A stretch of 59,220 nt of DNA from Planotetraspora sp. A-T 1434 (GCF_025420585.1 NZ_JAOEGB010000037.1:1-59220), one strand, 5' to 3'. Numbered from the stretch's first letter, positions 1 to 9,459 are shown. Notes: a model not told the origin generated them from the letters alone. Numbers and translations: made by a program.

Positions 1-20
1 GCCCTAACCCTCGATGAAAC

Positions 21-47
21 GGGCGCCCGTGCCGGACACGGGCGCCC
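21..47. terminator. hairpin upstream of the first gene
   Basis: Perfect 11-bp stem (GGGCGCCCGTG at 21-31, CACGGGCGCCC at 37-47) with a 5-nt loop. It lies before the likely start codon at 80, so it is more likely the terminator of a gene left of the window than part of this gene. There is no T tract, which is common for actinomycete terminators. Confidence 0.55.
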
Positions 48-79
48 GCCCCACCAGTACCGCCGTAACTGGAGGATCC

Positions 80-1930
80 ATGCGCAGACTTCTCGCGGGC
101 GTGGGCGCCACCATCGCCCTCGCCGCCTGCACGCTCTATCCGTCGCCGGCCGCGGCCGCCGACGCGCCCTACGACGTCCTCGTGTTCTCCAAGACCGCCG
201 GGTACCGGCACGACTCGATCCCGGCCGGCGTCCAGGCGATCCGCGACCTCGGCGCGGCGGGCGGCTTCACCGTCACCGCGACCGAGGACGCCAACGCGTT
301 CACCACGGCCAACCTCGCGCAGTACGAGGCCGTGGTCTTCCTCAGCACCACCGGCGACGTGCTCGACACGACCCAGGAGGCCGCGTTCGAGTCCTACATC
401 CGCGGGGGCGGCGGCTACGTCGGTGTCCACGCCGCCGCCGACACCGAGTACGACTGGCCGTTCTACGGTCAGCTCGTGGGGGCGTGGTTCGCCAGCCACC
501 CGGCGATCCAGCAGGTCAACTCGAAGACCGAGAACCGGGCCCACCCGGCCACGGCGCACCTGCCGCAGACCTGGACCCGCACCGACGAGCTGTACAACTA
601 CCAGTCCAACCCGCGCAGTACGGCCCGCGTCCTCGCGACACTCGACGAGTCGTCGTACTCCGGCGGGTCGATGGGCGCCGACCACCCGATCACCTGGTGC
701 AAGACCATCGACAACGGGCGGTCCTTCTACACCGGGTTCGGCCACACCCAGGCGTCGTACACGGACGCCAACTTCCGCAACCAGCTACTCGGCGGCATCC
801 GGTACGCCGCCAAGCGGGCCAACGCCGACTGCCGGCCCGAGATCGGATACACCACGCTCTACAACGGCTCCACGACCGGCTGGGCCCAGTCCGGGCCGGG
901 CAGCTTCACCAACTCCGACGCGACGCTGACCTCCGTCGGCGGCATGGGCCTGCTCTGGTACAACGCGAAGCAGTACACCTCGTACTCGCTGAAGGCCGAC
1001 TGGCGGCTCACCGGAGACAGCAACTCGGGGATCTTCGTCGGCTTCCCCAACCCCGGCAACGACCCCAACGTCGCGGTCAACCAGGGCTACGAGGTCCAGA
1101 TCGACGCCAGCGACACACCGGACCGCACCACGGGTTCGATCTACACGTTCAAGTCCGCCGACATCGCCGCGCGCGACGCCGCGCTCAACCCTCCCGGTGA
1201 GTGGAACACCTACGAGATCCTCGTCGAAGGGCAGCGCATCCGCGTGTACCTCAACGGGTCGCTGATCAATGACTTCACCAACACCGATCCGAACCGCAAC
1301 CTCGACGGGTACATCGGACTCCAGAACCACGGCAGCGGCGACCAGGCGGCGTTCCGCAACGTCCGTATCAAGGAGCTCGGCACGCAGCCGCCGCAGACCG
1401 ACGTGACCGTTCAGGCCGAGTCGTACACGTCGGTCAACGGCGCGCAGCCGTACACCAAGGCGGGTGCCGACAACGGCCAGACGCTGGGCTACATCGACCC
1501 CGGCGACTGGGCCGGCTATGACAACGTCAACGTCGGCGGCGCCACCTCCTTCCGGGCGAGGGTCGTCTCCGGCGGCGCCGGCGGCCAGATCCAGGTCCGC
1601 ATCGGTTCACAGACAGGCACCATCCTCGGCACGGTGAACGTGCCGAACACCGGCGGCTGGAGCACCTTCGCCAACGTGACGACCACGCTCACCGGCGTCC
1701 CGGCCGGAAACGCCAACGTGTTCCTCACCTTCACCGGCACGGGTAGCGGCCTGTTCGACGTCGACGACTTCACATTCGTCAAGCCGGCGCAGCCGCCGTC
1801 CACGACGAATCTGGCGCTGAACAAGCCGGCGACGGCGTCCAGTGTTGAGTCGGCCGCCTACCCGGCGTCGGCCGCGGTGGACGGATCGGCAACGACACGA
1901 TGGTCGAGCTTGTTCTCCGACCCGCAGTGA
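80..1930 (+). CDS. secreted ThuA / DUF1080 / CBM6 protein, cut short by TGA in a C-terminal discoidin domain
   Basis: Multidomain secreted protein that probably acts on sugars outside the cell. The start at 80 is preferred over an in-frame ATG at 14 because GGAGG precedes it and a signal peptide follows (MRRLLAGVG to AAAADAP, with a possible lipobox Cys). In order: ThuA-like domain (about 30-245), DUF1080 / 3-keto-disaccharide hydrolase jelly roll (about 250-430), CBM6-type module (about 440-575), then the beginning of an F5/8 type C (discoidin) domain. TGA at 1928-1930 interrupts that last domain at SDPQ; the same frame resumes with IQVDLGAGY and continues to 2191. In this family a Trp is expected there (DPQWIQVDLG), so TGG to TGA is the simplest explanation. 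The enzymatic part is intact and may still work. The exact substrate is not known. Confidence 0.8.
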   Translation: MRRLLAGVGATIALAACTLYPSPAAAADAPYDVLVFSKTAGYRHDSIPAGVQAIRDLGAAGGFTVTATEDANAFTTANLAQYEAVVFLSTTGDVLDTTQEAAFESYIRGGGGYVGVHAAADTEYDWPFYGQLVGAWFASHPAIQQVNSKTENRAHPATAHLPQTWTRTDELYNYQSNPRSTARVLATLDESSYSGGSMGADHPITWCKTIDNGRSFYTGFGHTQASYTDANFRNQLLGGIRYAAKRANADCRPEIGYTTLYNGSTTGWAQSGPGSFTNSDATLTSVGGMGLLWYNAKQYTSYSLKADWRLTGDSNSGIFVGFPNPGNDPNVAVNQGYEVQIDASDTPDRTTGSIYTFKSADIAARDAALNPPGEWNTYEILVEGQRIRVYLNGSLINDFTNTDPNRNLDGYIGLQNHGSGDQAAFRNVRIKELGTQPPQTDVTVQAESYTSVNGAQPYTKAGADNGQTLGYIDPGDWAGYDNVNVGGATSFRARVVSGGAGGQIQVRIGSQTGTILGTVNVPNTGGWSTFANVTTTLTGVPAGNANVFLTFTGTGSGLFDVDDFTFVKPAQPPSTTNLALNKPATASSVESAAYPASAAVDGSATTRWSSLFSDPQ

Positions 1931-2191
1931 ATCCAGGTCGACCTCGGCGCCGGCTACTCCATCGACCGGGTGCGCCTGGTGTGGGAGGCCGCGTACGCCT
2001 CGGCGTACCTGATCCAGACCTCGGCCAACGGGACCGCGTGGTCGACGGTCCGACCCGTCACCGGCGGCGACGGCGGTGAGGACGACAACACCGGCCTGAA
2101 CGCCTCAGGCCGATATGTACGCGTCTACGGCACAGCCCGAGGCACGCAATGGGGGTACTCCTTGTTCACCTTCGAGGTATACGGCAGCTGA
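1931..2191 (+). pseudogene. in-frame remainder of the discoidin domain after the TGA
   Basis: Same reading frame as the preceding gene, beginning directly after its TGA and ending at TGA 2189-2191. It encodes the rest of an F5/8 type C fold (IQVDLGAGYSIDRVRLVWE through FEVYGS, a typical domain end). There is no plausible start codon or ribosome site, so it is translated only if the TGA is read through or is a sequence error. With it the full protein would be about 703 residues. Confidence 0.7.
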
Positions 2192-2278
2192 GCACCACGG
2201 CCGGGTGAGCGGGAGCTCCCCCGCTTCGCCCTGCCCGAGGTCTGGTCCGTCTCCGATTCCTGAGATAGACATGACCGC

Positions 2279-2989
2279 GTGCACCGTTTCCTCCCCTGCG
2301 TAGCCGCCCTGGCGCTGCTGACGGGCTGCGGCGCGGACAACACCGCAGAAGCGAATGCGGAGGCGCAGGTGGAGACGATGGCGAAGGCGCTGAGTCGCAC
2401 CTTGGTCTGGAAGACGGAGGATATCGGCTTCTTCGTCACTCAGCAGAAGGGTGTCGAACTCCTGTCCATCGGTGGCCAGAAGCGAAGCCGGACCGCACCG
2501 CTCCGGCTCGTGGTCAGGGTCATCGGCAAGGGAGTGGAGGGTGGCGGCTTCTTCCAGGACGGGATGCCCACTCCTGTCCCGGATGTCGTCAGGTGCTTCG
2601 AGCTCACCGTCTACTACTCGGATGTCACCTTCGATGGAGCCGACTGCCCGCAGGGCGCTCCCCTCACCTTCCGCGCGCGGCCCGAGCTTCCCTCCCGGGC
2701 AGTTGAGCAACTCAAGAAGAGGCTGCCCAGGAAACCGGACCTGGCGAAGGTCCGCGAAGCCGTACGGCGTCTGGACCTGGACCCACGGATCACCCAGGAG
2801 ATCGCGGAAAGCGAGGGGGTGATCGGAGTGGCGCTCTGGGAGGGAGTCGACGGCACCTGCCTGTTTGCACGAGTCAGGTCTTCCGAGGTCGATGTCTGGC
2901 ATCCGTATCGGATCGTGCCTGGCGGAGACCTCGAATCCTGCACCGCGATCGGTGCGGTCAACGGATATTTCGAGCGCGCCTTCCACTGA
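2279..2989 (+). CDS. putative lipoprotein of unknown function
   Basis: 236-residue protein starting at GTG 2279. The N-terminus is a lipoprotein signal (MHRFLPCVAALALLTGCGAD) with lipobox LTGC, so it should be anchored to the outer face of the membrane. The mature part is hydrophilic, with a helical stretch near 140-170 (PSRAVEQLKKRLPRKPDLAKV) and a Cys-containing C-terminus. I do not recognise a family. It stands alone, 88 bp after the discoidin remnant and convergent with the next gene. A 14-bp palindrome at 2994-3007, just past the stop, could help termination. Confidence 0.7.
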   Translation: MHRFLPCVAALALLTGCGADNTAEANAEAQVETMAKALSRTLVWKTEDIGFFVTQQKGVELLSIGGQKRSRTAPLRLVVRVIGKGVEGGGFFQDGMPTPVPDVVRCFELTVYYSDVTFDGADCPQGAPLTFRARPELPSRAVEQLKKRLPRKPDLAKVREAVRRLDLDPRITQEIAESEGVIGVALWEGVDGTCLFARVRSSEVDVWHPYRIVPGGDLESCTAIGAVNGYFERAFH

Positions 2990-3123
2990 TGCCCGCCGCA
3001 TGCGGCGACCCCGGTCGCCCGGCTGGCGCGGAGCCCAGGACCACTCGCTGTGCACGTGACTGTCAGCTGGAAGCGGGTGTTGCCGCGACTTTTACACCCT
3101 TCGTGGAAGCAACCCAGCATGGT

Positions 3124-4506
3124 TCAGTTGGCGACGGCTGGGGGGACGTTCTGGTTGAGTCGAAAAAGGTTATCGGGATCCCAGGCCCGCTTGATTTGGG
3201 CCAGCCGGTCGTAGTTGTCGCCGTAGGCCCTGTGGACACCCTCGGGCCCCTCGTCGGCGAGGTGGTTGACCTCCACCCCGATCGCCCATGACCGTGTCGC
3301 CGCCCATAGCTGGTCAGCCCAGTCGATGTGCCTCTGCGGGTTCTCCTCCTCCGCTGACCAGGCCGCCCCGATTTCCAGACAGTAGGACGCCTCACGGTGC
3401 CGGAAGGCGGTAGCGTCGGCCCCGACCCTGGCCACAGCGCCACCCATCGGCAGTAGAAGCACACCGTTCTCCGGCGAGCTCAACCGACCGCCGAAATCGA
3501 GCACGGCTTCGATCAGCTCCTCGGTTATCGCACCGCCCAGGTGAGAGCGCATGTGATAGGGCGTGGACCGGCCCTGCGCGTCGAACAGGTGCTGCAGGGC
3601 CTCGAACGTGGTCGGCTCGACCAGGTCGACGAGCGGCCTGCCGAACCCACGCACCGGCGCGAGTGCGCGCTCCCCGTCGGACAGGGGTCCGGCGTAACAC
3701 ATCGCCAGGGCAAGCACGGGCTTTCCGTGCAACTCCAGGGGAACGAACGGCGCCGGCGGAGCGGCGAGGATCGCAGGCGCCACATTGACCTCATCGGGCG
3801 CGCTCTGGCCGTACCCGGCGAGGAAGCGGAGCACGTCAGCGGCGTCGTCCAACCGGTGCATGACCAGCCCGCCGAGCAGCCGGCCGACCGGGTGCAGGCG
3901 CAAGGTGAACTCGAGGACGACCCCGAGATTGCCGCCGCCCCCGCGCAGGCCCCAGTACAGGTCCTGATTGTCCTCGGCACTCGCCCGGACGATCTCCCCC
4001 GAAGCGGTCAGGACGTCGGCAGCGACGAGATTGTCGCAGGCGAGCCCGAAGACCCGCGCGAACCACCCGTTGCCCCCTCCGAGCGTCAGCCCGGCGACGC
4101 CCACATCGGCCACGTGCCCGCCGACTGGCGCGAGGCCGTACTGCGCGGAAGCTGCGGTGAGATCACCCCACCGAACACCAGGACCGACCCTGGCGATCCG
4201 CTGCTCCGCGTCGACGACGATCTGCTTCATCGGGCCCAGATCCAAGACAAGGCCCCCCTCGGTGGTCGAGAAGCCGGGGAAGCTGTGCCCGCCGCCGCGA
4301 ACGGCGACCTCGAGGCCGGTATCGCGTGCGACCGCCAGTGCCGAGACGGCATCGTTGCGCGTTCGGCAGCGTGCGATGGCAGCGGGTCTACGGTCGATCA
4401 GTTGGTTCCAAACGCGGCGGGCCGACGCGTAACCGGCGTCCTCGGGCAGGATTACCTCGCCGTCGAAGCCTTCAGCCAACGTGCGTAACGCGTTCTCACG
4501 GCTCAC
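3124..4506 (-). CDS. FAD-binding oxidoreductase, berberine-bridge type
   Basis: 460-residue flavoenzyme of the VAO/BBE family, with PCMH-type FAD domain and C-terminal BBE motif (RAYGDNYDRLAQIKRAWDPDNLFRLNQNV). GTG 4506 is chosen because GGAGG lies just upstream; a longer in-frame start at 4572 lacks a good site. RGGGHSFPG carries the His expected to bind FAD covalently (8-alpha-histidyl). The second attachment Cys of bicovalent members is absent (GGHVADVG), so a mono-covalent flavin is likely. LGGGNGWFARVFGLACDNL is the typical adenine-side loop. Such enzymes oxidise alcohols, sugars or secondary metabolites with O2; the substrate is unknown. It follows the GH9 gene by 105 bp in the same direction, so a shared role in sugar oxidation is possible but not shown. 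Confidence 0.85.
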   Translation of the reverse strand: MSRENALRTLAEGFDGEVILPEDAGYASARRVWNQLIDRRPAAIARCRTRNDAVSALAVARDTGLEVAVRGGGHSFPGFSTTEGGLVLDLGPMKQIVVDAEQRIARVGPGVRWGDLTAASAQYGLAPVGGHVADVGVAGLTLGGGNGWFARVFGLACDNLVAADVLTASGEIVRASAEDNQDLYWGLRGGGGNLGVVLEFTLRLHPVGRLLGGLVMHRLDDAADVLRFLAGYGQSAPDEVNVAPAILAAPPAPFVPLELHGKPVLALAMCYAGPLSDGERALAPVRGFGRPLVDLVEPTTFEALQHLFDAQGRSTPYHMRSHLGGAITEELIEAVLDFGGRLSSPENGVLLLPMGGAVARVGADATAFRHREASYCLEIGAAWSAEEENPQRHIDWADQLWAATRSWAIGVEVNHLADEGPEGVHRAYGDNYDRLAQIKRAWDPDNLFRLNQNVPPAVAN

Positions 4507-4611
4507 GTCTCCTCCGATACTCGAACACACCGGGTTAACCGGTCTTACCACCTCGATGCCGGGAAGTACCAAGGTTTCCTGCGGGGCATCGACGTTGAAA
4601 GGGCCGTGGTG

Positions 4612-6555
4612 TTATGACCTGGTGGCGAGCGCGAAGGCGAGGATCGCACTGGCAGCGAAGTCGTTCGCCGGCTCGACCGTCATCCACGCACCGTTGAAGT
4701 CGACGAATCGCGAGTTCCGGTTGCCGGTTCCCCTCGGGGCCTGGTACTTCTCGAACCTGTCGATCTTGTCGGCCGGGCACTGGTTGGCCTGGCCCTCGTA
4801 CCAGTCGAGATTCTGCTCCTGGGACGCGTTGTAGCTGTTGGGCCCGTTCACGACGGCGCCGCGCAGGATCTTCTTGTAGCCGTCCCCGGAGAGGTTCCCG
4901 ACCTGGTGGTGCGGGCAGCGCGGGAACTCGCTCCCGGCTCCGATGACGAACGAGACGCCCCAGGCGTTCGCGCCGAGGTTCCAGTCGCGGGCGGCGGTCG
5001 CGAGCGCGTCGTAGCCGCGGTCGCCGGTCAGCGAGGAGTACAGCCGCGCCGTCGCCGCGACACCGAAGGTGTTGGACACCACGTCGTAGTTGGAGTAGTT
5101 GCCCGCGGCCCGGAACGGGTCGCCGTTCGACCTCTTGAGCGCCGGGTCCAGGCCCTTCGTCTTGATGTGGTTCAGTAGCTCGGCCTGAGAGACGCGCAAC
5201 CCGTCGATCGGTCCGTACGCTCGGAGGGCCTTGACCAGCTCGGCGTCGGCGAAGGATGCCGTCTCATAGAGGTTGAGGATGCCGCCGCCTCCGGCGTCGA
5301 TGTGGTCCTTGGCGTACCCTGCCGCGGCACGCAGCCAGTCGCCGGACCTGGCGTCACCGAGCATCCGCCCCGCGATGGCCAGTTCCGTGGCGCCGAGCGT
5401 CATGTCGTCACGCCAGCTGCTCTCGCCGTAGTAGTCGTGCGGAACGGTGGTGACCAGCGTTCCCGGGCTGGTGGTCTTGGCCAGCGCCAGCACGTCCGCG
5501 GCCTTGCCGAGCCACTGCCGCGCCTTGACGGTGTCGTGTGTGGCCTCGGCCTGGGCCGCCATCGCGAAGGTCGCCGCGACCCGTCCGGCGAGGTTCGGGC
5601 TGATGGGCTCGCCAGGCGGTGCGGCTCGGAAGACGGGCCGGTACTTCAGGAAGTAGTCGGCGTCACCGGGCTTGACCTGCAGCGCGTCGTCCTGCTCCGG
5701 CAGGCGCCACACGTCGTGGTCGCCGGTGGCCACGCCCTCGAGCCCGTCGCCGATGCCCACCTGGATGTAGAGGGTCTTGGACTTCCCGTCCCACATCTTG
5801 TCCAGCCAGGAAAGCCCGTGGGTGATCTCGCCGGCCAGCGTCTTGTCCGGACGGCTCAGGGTGCTCTGTGCCGCCAGCATCATCGGCAGCGCGTAGCTCG
5901 TGGTCTCGACGAACTTCAGGAAGTCGCCGGCGTCGAACCAGCCACCCGCGGCGTCGACCGTGGGCGCCCCCGGGATCGCCACCGGAGCGTGATTCATGCT
6001 GTCATCGCTGTACAGCCCGGCGCTCTCGTACACCGTCGCTTTGGCATCGGCCAGGTGCGAAGGCCTGCGGTGCAGCTTCCCGTTGACCGTGTCCGCGCCG
6101 TCTCGCTGCGTCTGGAAGAAGGTGGCCACGTCGCCGACGAGGCCGCCGAACAGGTCCGCGGAGTCACCGATCCGGAAGGCGGGCGAGACGGACGGTACGG
6201 CCCCGCTGTTCACCTGGACGCGGAATTCGCCCGGCTGCCGGAAGGCGGTGAAGTCCAGCTCGTGTACGTAGGGGAAGGTGGCGTTCCACCGGCCGAGGTT
6301 GGGGCCGACCGTACCGGTGAAAGCAGCCTTCCCGGACTTCCCGATCACCGAGAAGGACGCTTGGGAGAGGTCGGCATCGGACATCACGTACGCGCGCTTG
6401 GCTTCTTGGGTGCCGTATCCGACCTGGTCGACGCGCACATCCCCGTGCTCCTTGACGGGGTCTCCCGCCGCGGTCGAGGCGGTCGTCACAACGCCGGCCA
6501 TGGCGATGGCCGCCGCGCACACTGCTGCCAAAGACCGGGAAAGCGCGGCCCCCAT
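4612..6555 (-). CDS. secreted glycoside hydrolase family 9 (endoglucanase-like)
   Basis: 647-residue secreted enzyme. The ATG at 6555 has GGAGGTCCT immediately upstream and is followed by a Sec signal peptide (about 1-31). An N-terminal Ig-like cellulase domain (RVDQVGYGTQEAKRAYV) precedes the (alpha/alpha)6 GH9 catalytic domain (about 135-645). Landmarks: GGWFDAGDFLKF with the catalytic-base Asp, the FPRCPHHQVG signature late in the domain, and near the end MTVEPANDFAAS, where the catalytic Glu is expected. GH9 enzymes are inverting beta-1,4-glucanases. No cellulose-binding module is visible, so soluble or mixed-linkage glucans are as likely as cellulose. The neighbouring ThuA/CBM6 and BBE genes fit a small polysaccharide-use cluster. 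Confidence 0.88.
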   Translation of the reverse strand: MGAALSRSLAAVCAAAIAMAGVVTTASTAAGDPVKEHGDVRVDQVGYGTQEAKRAYVMSDADLSQASFSVIGKSGKAAFTGTVGPNLGRWNATFPYVHELDFTAFRQPGEFRVQVNSGAVPSVSPAFRIGDSADLFGGLVGDVATFFQTQRDGADTVNGKLHRRPSHLADAKATVYESAGLYSDDSMNHAPVAIPGAPTVDAAGGWFDAGDFLKFVETTSYALPMMLAAQSTLSRPDKTLAGEITHGLSWLDKMWDGKSKTLYIQVGIGDGLEGVATGDHDVWRLPEQDDALQVKPGDADYFLKYRPVFRAAPPGEPISPNLAGRVAATFAMAAQAEATHDTVKARQWLGKAADVLALAKTTSPGTLVTTVPHDYYGESSWRDDMTLGATELAIAGRMLGDARSGDWLRAAAGYAKDHIDAGGGGILNLYETASFADAELVKALRAYGPIDGLRVSQAELLNHIKTKGLDPALKRSNGDPFRAAGNYSNYDVVSNTFGVAATARLYSSLTGDRGYDALATAARDWNLGANAWGVSFVIGAGSEFPRCPHHQVGNLSGDGYKKILRGAVVNGPNSYNASQEQNLDWYEGQANQCPADKIDRFEKYQAPRGTGNRNSRFVDFNGAWMTVEPANDFAASAILAFALATRS

Positions 6556-6576
6556 AGGACCTCCACTGATTTGTTA

Positions 6577-6591
6577 GTAAACCTTCTTTAC
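6577..6591 (-). promoter_or_regulatory. operator-like dyad upstream of the GH9 gene
   Basis: GTAAA (6577-6581) and TTTAC (6587-6591), 5 bp apart, sit in an unusually AT-rich 40 bp directly upstream of the GH9 start. Such a dyad next to a secreted glucanase gene is a reasonable site for a sugar-responsive repressor. The regulator is not identified. Confidence 0.35.
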
Positions 6592-6721
6592 ATATTGTGG
6601 GGAGCGTAGGCGTGCCATGGAGGGGCGTCAAGGGTGACGGCGAGTACGGATGAGGCGCGGAGGAGGCCCGGCACGGGGGATCAAGTGCCATGCCGACTTC
6701 TCTTCTACTCCGAGGTGCGGC

Positions 6722-7066
6722 TCACGAAGTACCAAGGAGACTGAGCACCGCGGCGACCTCGTCCCGCCAGCGCCCCAGCTCGCCCGGCGTCGGCGACAAC
6801 TCGTAGGCGTGGTAATGGCACGCCTGGCTGAGCCCGGACCACAAGGTCGCGCACTGCCGGGCGACTCCTGGTCCGGCATACGCCTCAAGGCAGAGCATCT
6901 GCTCCAGCATGGTGCATTTGTTGAGCTCGGGCCGGACACGCTGGAAGTACTCCCGCAAGCCCTGCTCCAGCGACAGACGCAACAGCAAAGCCGCAGGCCG
7001 GGGCCACACGCCCGCCGCTTGGCCCAGCAGCTGATCGGCCGAGCTCAACAGCGCCAGCGCGCTCAT
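6722..7066 (-). CDS. small all-helical protein, last gene of the NYN/ATPase operon
   Basis: 114-residue, apparently all-alpha protein. Its ATG overlaps the TGA of the upstream ATPase by one base (TGATG), so the two are translationally coupled. The pattern LLLRLSLEQGLREYF followed by LWSGLSQACHYHAYELSPTPGELGRW resembles HEPN-like helical bundles, but no HEPN Rx4-6H catalytic motif is obvious. No known family is assigned. The coupling suggests a subunit that works with the ATPase, comparable by position to the small accessory subunits of SMC-type defence systems; this is inference. Confidence 0.7.
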   Translation of the reverse strand: MSALALLSSADQLLGQAAGVWPRPAALLLRLSLEQGLREYFQRVRPELNKCTMLEQMLCLEAYAGPGVARQCATLWSGLSQACHYHAYELSPTPGELGRWRDEVAAVLSLLGTS

Positions 7067-9182
7067 CAGGACCTCACCAGCTTGGCCAGTCGCGCCGTCT
7101 GACGCACCAGCTCATCGACATCACCGACCACGACCGCCTGGTGAGCGGCCTTGTTGCACAAAACCACCAGATCCCCCGCCCAGCCGCCGTAGCGCAGGTT
7201 CAGCTCCCCCAGCACCTGACTCCACTTGGAGGCGTCCCCGAACAACGCCAGCGCGGCCAGCTCGGTCAGCTTGTACGCGTCGCCGATCTGCCGCTCCACC
7301 AGCCCGTGATCCTGCCCGGCGGTCAGCAGCCGATGCCACGCGACCTCCAGGAACGCCGCCTCCAGCGCGGTACGGCACAGCCCCGGCAGCACCTGCCGTA
7401 CCACATCGGCAGGCACCTTGCCCGACTTGGCCAGCGCCCGGGCATCCCGCAGTGCCCGCGCCACCGGATCGTCGGACTCCTTCAGCTCCACAACCGACCG
7501 TTGCTTGCGGACCACCTCGATGATGGTGGCCGGCAGCCGTAGATACTTCAGCGCCTGCGGCAGCCGCGTGTCGTGGGTGAACACGACCACCTGCCGCGTT
7601 TCGGCGATCATAGTCAGCACCCGGGCCAGCCCGTCCACCTTGGCCGGGTCCATGGACTGGACCGGATCGTCGATCACCAGAAAGTTGAACGGACTCTGCC
7701 GGGATGCCGCCCGCGGCAGAAACAGCGCCAGCGCAAGCGCATGCAGCTCACCCTGGCTCATCACCCCCAGCGCGGGCGCCTCGATGTCGTCCACCGACAC
7801 CTCCATCACCACCCGACGCTGGGTGGCCGAACCGGCGAGCTGGATCGGCCCAAGCGTCACGTTGCTCTGCTGGCGCAGCAACTCCCAGATCATCTGGGAC
7901 TCGTCTCCCAGAGGCGCCATCCGCTCGGCCCGTAGCTCATCGTGGACATCACGTAGCCACGTCCGCGCCGCCTTGACCTGCCTTAGCTGCGGCTTGGCAG
8001 CCTCCGCGCGCCGGGCCACCGCCAGCCATGCCGCCAGTGCCGTCGCGGTCTCCTTCCACCGCCCATCCAGGTCGGCCAGGCGCTTGACCGCCTGCTCCCT
8101 CGCGTCCCGGCACGCTGCCGCCAGTGCCGCAGCTGCATGTGGCGCCTGCTGCGCCAGCGCAGCCGGATCGGCGAGCGTGCGGCACGCCGCCCATGCCGCC
8201 CCAACCTCGGATGGCACCCCGGCGGGCGGATTCTCCACCAGCTCCTGTACGGCCTGCGCCGCGGCCCGCACCTGGCGGCGCGCAGCCGTACCACTCGCTC
8301 CTCGACCACAGCCACGTCCGGCCCGGACAGTTCCGCCAGCCGCCGCAGCCGGGCCAGCTCGGCGTCATCGACGGTGTGGTCACCCGCGATCAGCTCGGCC
8401 AGCCGGTCGAGGTCCCTCTTCTTGCTCTGGAGTACGGCTTGCGCCGCCCGGACCCGCGGGTCGTCGATCTCCGCCAACTCGGGCAGCTCCGCGTCGGCCC
8501 GCTTGATCAGCTTCTCCAGGTCTCCGGCCCGGTCCCGCAGGTTCTTGTCGGCGCTCGCCAACAGCTCCAGGCCGAGGATCGTCGCGACCGCGTCGTACAT
8601 CTCACTCGGCCTGCCGCTGATCATCTGGCCGAGCTCGGAGTAGGACAGGAACGGCCGGTACAGCGCCAGATCCGGGCCCCACCCCAGCTGGGCCAGCGGC
8701 ACCGGATCGCTACCCGGCCGTTCCACCTCGGCGCGGGAACTGCCCAGGTCCTCGCCGGTCCATTCGCGCAACAAGGTGCTCGGCTCGGTATCGCCCTCCA
8801 CCAGCAGTTCCACCGCCACCTGCGGGGTGGCGGACTCGTGCAGGTTGCGCCAGCTCCGCCGCCAGATGTCCGACTTCGAGCTCCAGCGGGCATTGTCGCC
8901 GGTGAGCGCGATCTCGACGGCTTCGGCGAAGCTGGACTTGCCGCTGCCGTTCCGGCCCACCACCAGGGTCAACCCCGGCCGGGGCGCGAGCGGGAGTCGT
9001 GCCGTACGGCCGATGCCGCGAAATCCGCTGACCGTCACCGACTGCAGGTACGCCCGCCGGATGGGACGGCCCCGGCCCGTCTCGTCCTCGCCCAGCGCCT
9101 CCAGCAGGATCTCCTGCGCAGCGGGGTCGAGTGTGGAGCCGGCCAGCCGGGCCGTCAAAAGGTCACGCAGGGTTTCGGACAC
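7066..9182 (-). pseudogene. SMC/RecF-like AAA ATPase, split by a frameshift near 8280
   Basis: Two overlapping frames encode one ABC-type (SMC/Rad50/RecF-like) ATPase of about 705 residues. The first frame starts at GTG 9182 (GAGGAG upstream) and holds VSGFRGIGRT and Walker A GRNGSGKSS (about residues 75-83). The second, read up to about 8271, supplies a coiled-coil-like middle, the ABC signature MSQGELHALALALFL, Walker B FLVIDDPVQSMDP, and a helical C-terminus (LCRTALEAAFLE, CNKAAHQ) that looks HEPN/DUF4145-like. Near 8275-8285 the first frame loses sense (RAARCGPRRR) just where the second begins (RQVRAAAQAVQELVE), so a single-base indel in GCGCGCCGCCAGG is likely. Both halves are otherwise well preserved. 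It could be a recent pseudogene, a sequencing error, or programmed slippage. It is coupled to the small helical gene downstream. Confidence 0.8.
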
Positions 9183-9257
9183 GACACTCCTCGAAGTTGC
9201 TTCCAGGGGGAAATCAAGCGAGCCGCCCTTGGCGTTACCCGGCCCCGACCTGCACAG

Positions 9258-9377
9258 TTATTCGTCCCATTCGTCCAGGACGTCTGAGTATTCGTCGCCC
9301 GACAGCCTCGGCAGGATCCCAAGGCTGTCAGCCTCGATCTGGGCGAGATCGGGTGATGCGGCGGTATCCGGGCTCAC
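9258..9377 (-). CDS. possible tiny acidic protein between the NYN and ATPase genes
   Basis: 39-codon frame starting at GTG 9377 (ATG at 9425 would give 55 codons) and ending TAA 9258. The C-terminal half is strongly acidic (LPRLSGDEYSDVLDEWDE), unlike a random GC-rich frame. It fills the otherwise empty 277 bp between the two larger genes on the same strand. The ribosome site is weak. It might be a small partner or DNA-mimic-like peptide; nothing in the sequence proves expression. Confidence 0.4.
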   Translation of the reverse strand: MSPDTAASPDLAQIEADSLGILPRLSGDEYSDVLDEWDE

Positions 9378-9459
9378 CTCGTGCCGACCGCGGCACCGGA
9401 GAAGCCCCCGGCGCACCGGCGGCATGGGGCCTGGCAGGTCGTGGAAGTCCGTGGGGGAT

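Noticed and set aside
2994-3007. 14-bp palindrome after the lipoprotein gene as a terminator
   Set aside because: As a hairpin it would have no loop; too short to count as a terminator by itself, mentioned only under the gene.
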